NCBI GenBank assembly: GCA_963804495.1
Contig: CAWDQN010000008.1
Coordinates: 8,889-72,888, forward strand
Direction of reading: 5' to 3'
Length of the DNA: 64,000 nucleotides
Origin: Rhodovastum sp963804495
GTDB lineage: Bacteria > Pseudomonadota > Alphaproteobacteria > Acetobacterales > Acetobacteraceae
Part shown: positions 63,944 to 64,000 of the stretch, piece after piece
How positions within the stretch are numbered: the first letter of the stretch is position 1
How the letters are laid out: each line of letters begins with the position of its first letter
Notes under the pieces: generated by a model
Databases searched by the model: none
Told to the model about the DNA's origin: nothing
What the model saw: the letters and a program-made list of their open reading frames with translations, nothing else
Position numbers and translations under genes: made by a program

Positions 63944-64000
63944 GAAGACAGCGAAAACCCTGCTGGTGAGGCCGACTAGTGCTTTGTGATTATGCGAGAA

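Overview
The window is high-GC DNA from the main chromosome of an alphaproteobacterium, most likely in or near the Acetobacteraceae (Rhodospirillales). This rests on gene content and order: gyrB-recF-dnaN-dnaA-rpsT, enoyl-CoA hydratase-mutM-ubiE-coaBC, a TPP-riboswitch-thiC, and a complete glycogen operon. A family of GC-rich palindromic repeats sits at many gene ends. No rRNA, tRNA or CRISPR array was seen.

Layout. 1-8.7 kb: housekeeping genes (a 3-oxoacid CoA-transferase pair with a broken scoA, murJ, trpS, a PIG-V-like mannosyltransferase, thiC with its riboswitch). 9.0-17.0 kb: a co-directional surface-sugar cluster. It makes CDP-4-keto-3,6-dideoxyglucose (rfbF, rfbG, rfbH) and adds a split transketolase pair, a TPR-like/glycosyltransferase protein and a C4-reductase-like SDR. 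This is a candidate route to a branched dideoxysugar. 17.0-22.25 kb: a three-level nest of mobile DNA. An ISAzo13-type IS is split by an antisense group II intron, which is itself split by an ISL3-type IS. Removing the inserts restores a 401-aa transposase, and both junctions can be read to the base. 22.25-23.4 kb: a small low-GC island and a transposase remnant.

23.4-34.6 kb: replication and repair genes (gyrB, recF, dnaN, dnaA, rpsT, ech, mutM, ubiE, coaBC). A compound 188-bp palindrome lies between recF and dnaN. 34.6-46.3 kb: a minus-strand glycogen operon glgP-glgB-glgC-glgA-glgX/malQ. Most joints are 4-nt stop/start overlaps with GTG or TTG starts, and debranching enzyme and 4-alpha-glucanotransferase are fused in one 1391-codon frame. 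46.4-64 kb: a GST-like gene, a class A PBP, a pentapeptide-repeat protein, small membrane and DUF2442 proteins, a DUF4189 protein, two tandem 33-codon membrane peptides, an MFS transporter, a flavin reductase, PdeM, an SPFH protein, a methyltransferase, a photolyase and an FAD oxidoreductase.

Two things stand out besides the nest. First, the two 33-codon single-pass membrane peptides (53.7 and 54.1 kb) share a conserved leader, SD, upstream hairpin at matching distance and downstream hairpin, so they look like a duplicated regulated unit. Second, five conserved genes (scoA, glgP, gst, flavin reductase, SPFH) each carry one extra base that duplicates a neighbour. Three of these lie in GANTC sites, the CcrM methylation target, expanded to GANTTC, so assembly error at methylated sites must be excluded before calling them pseudogenes.
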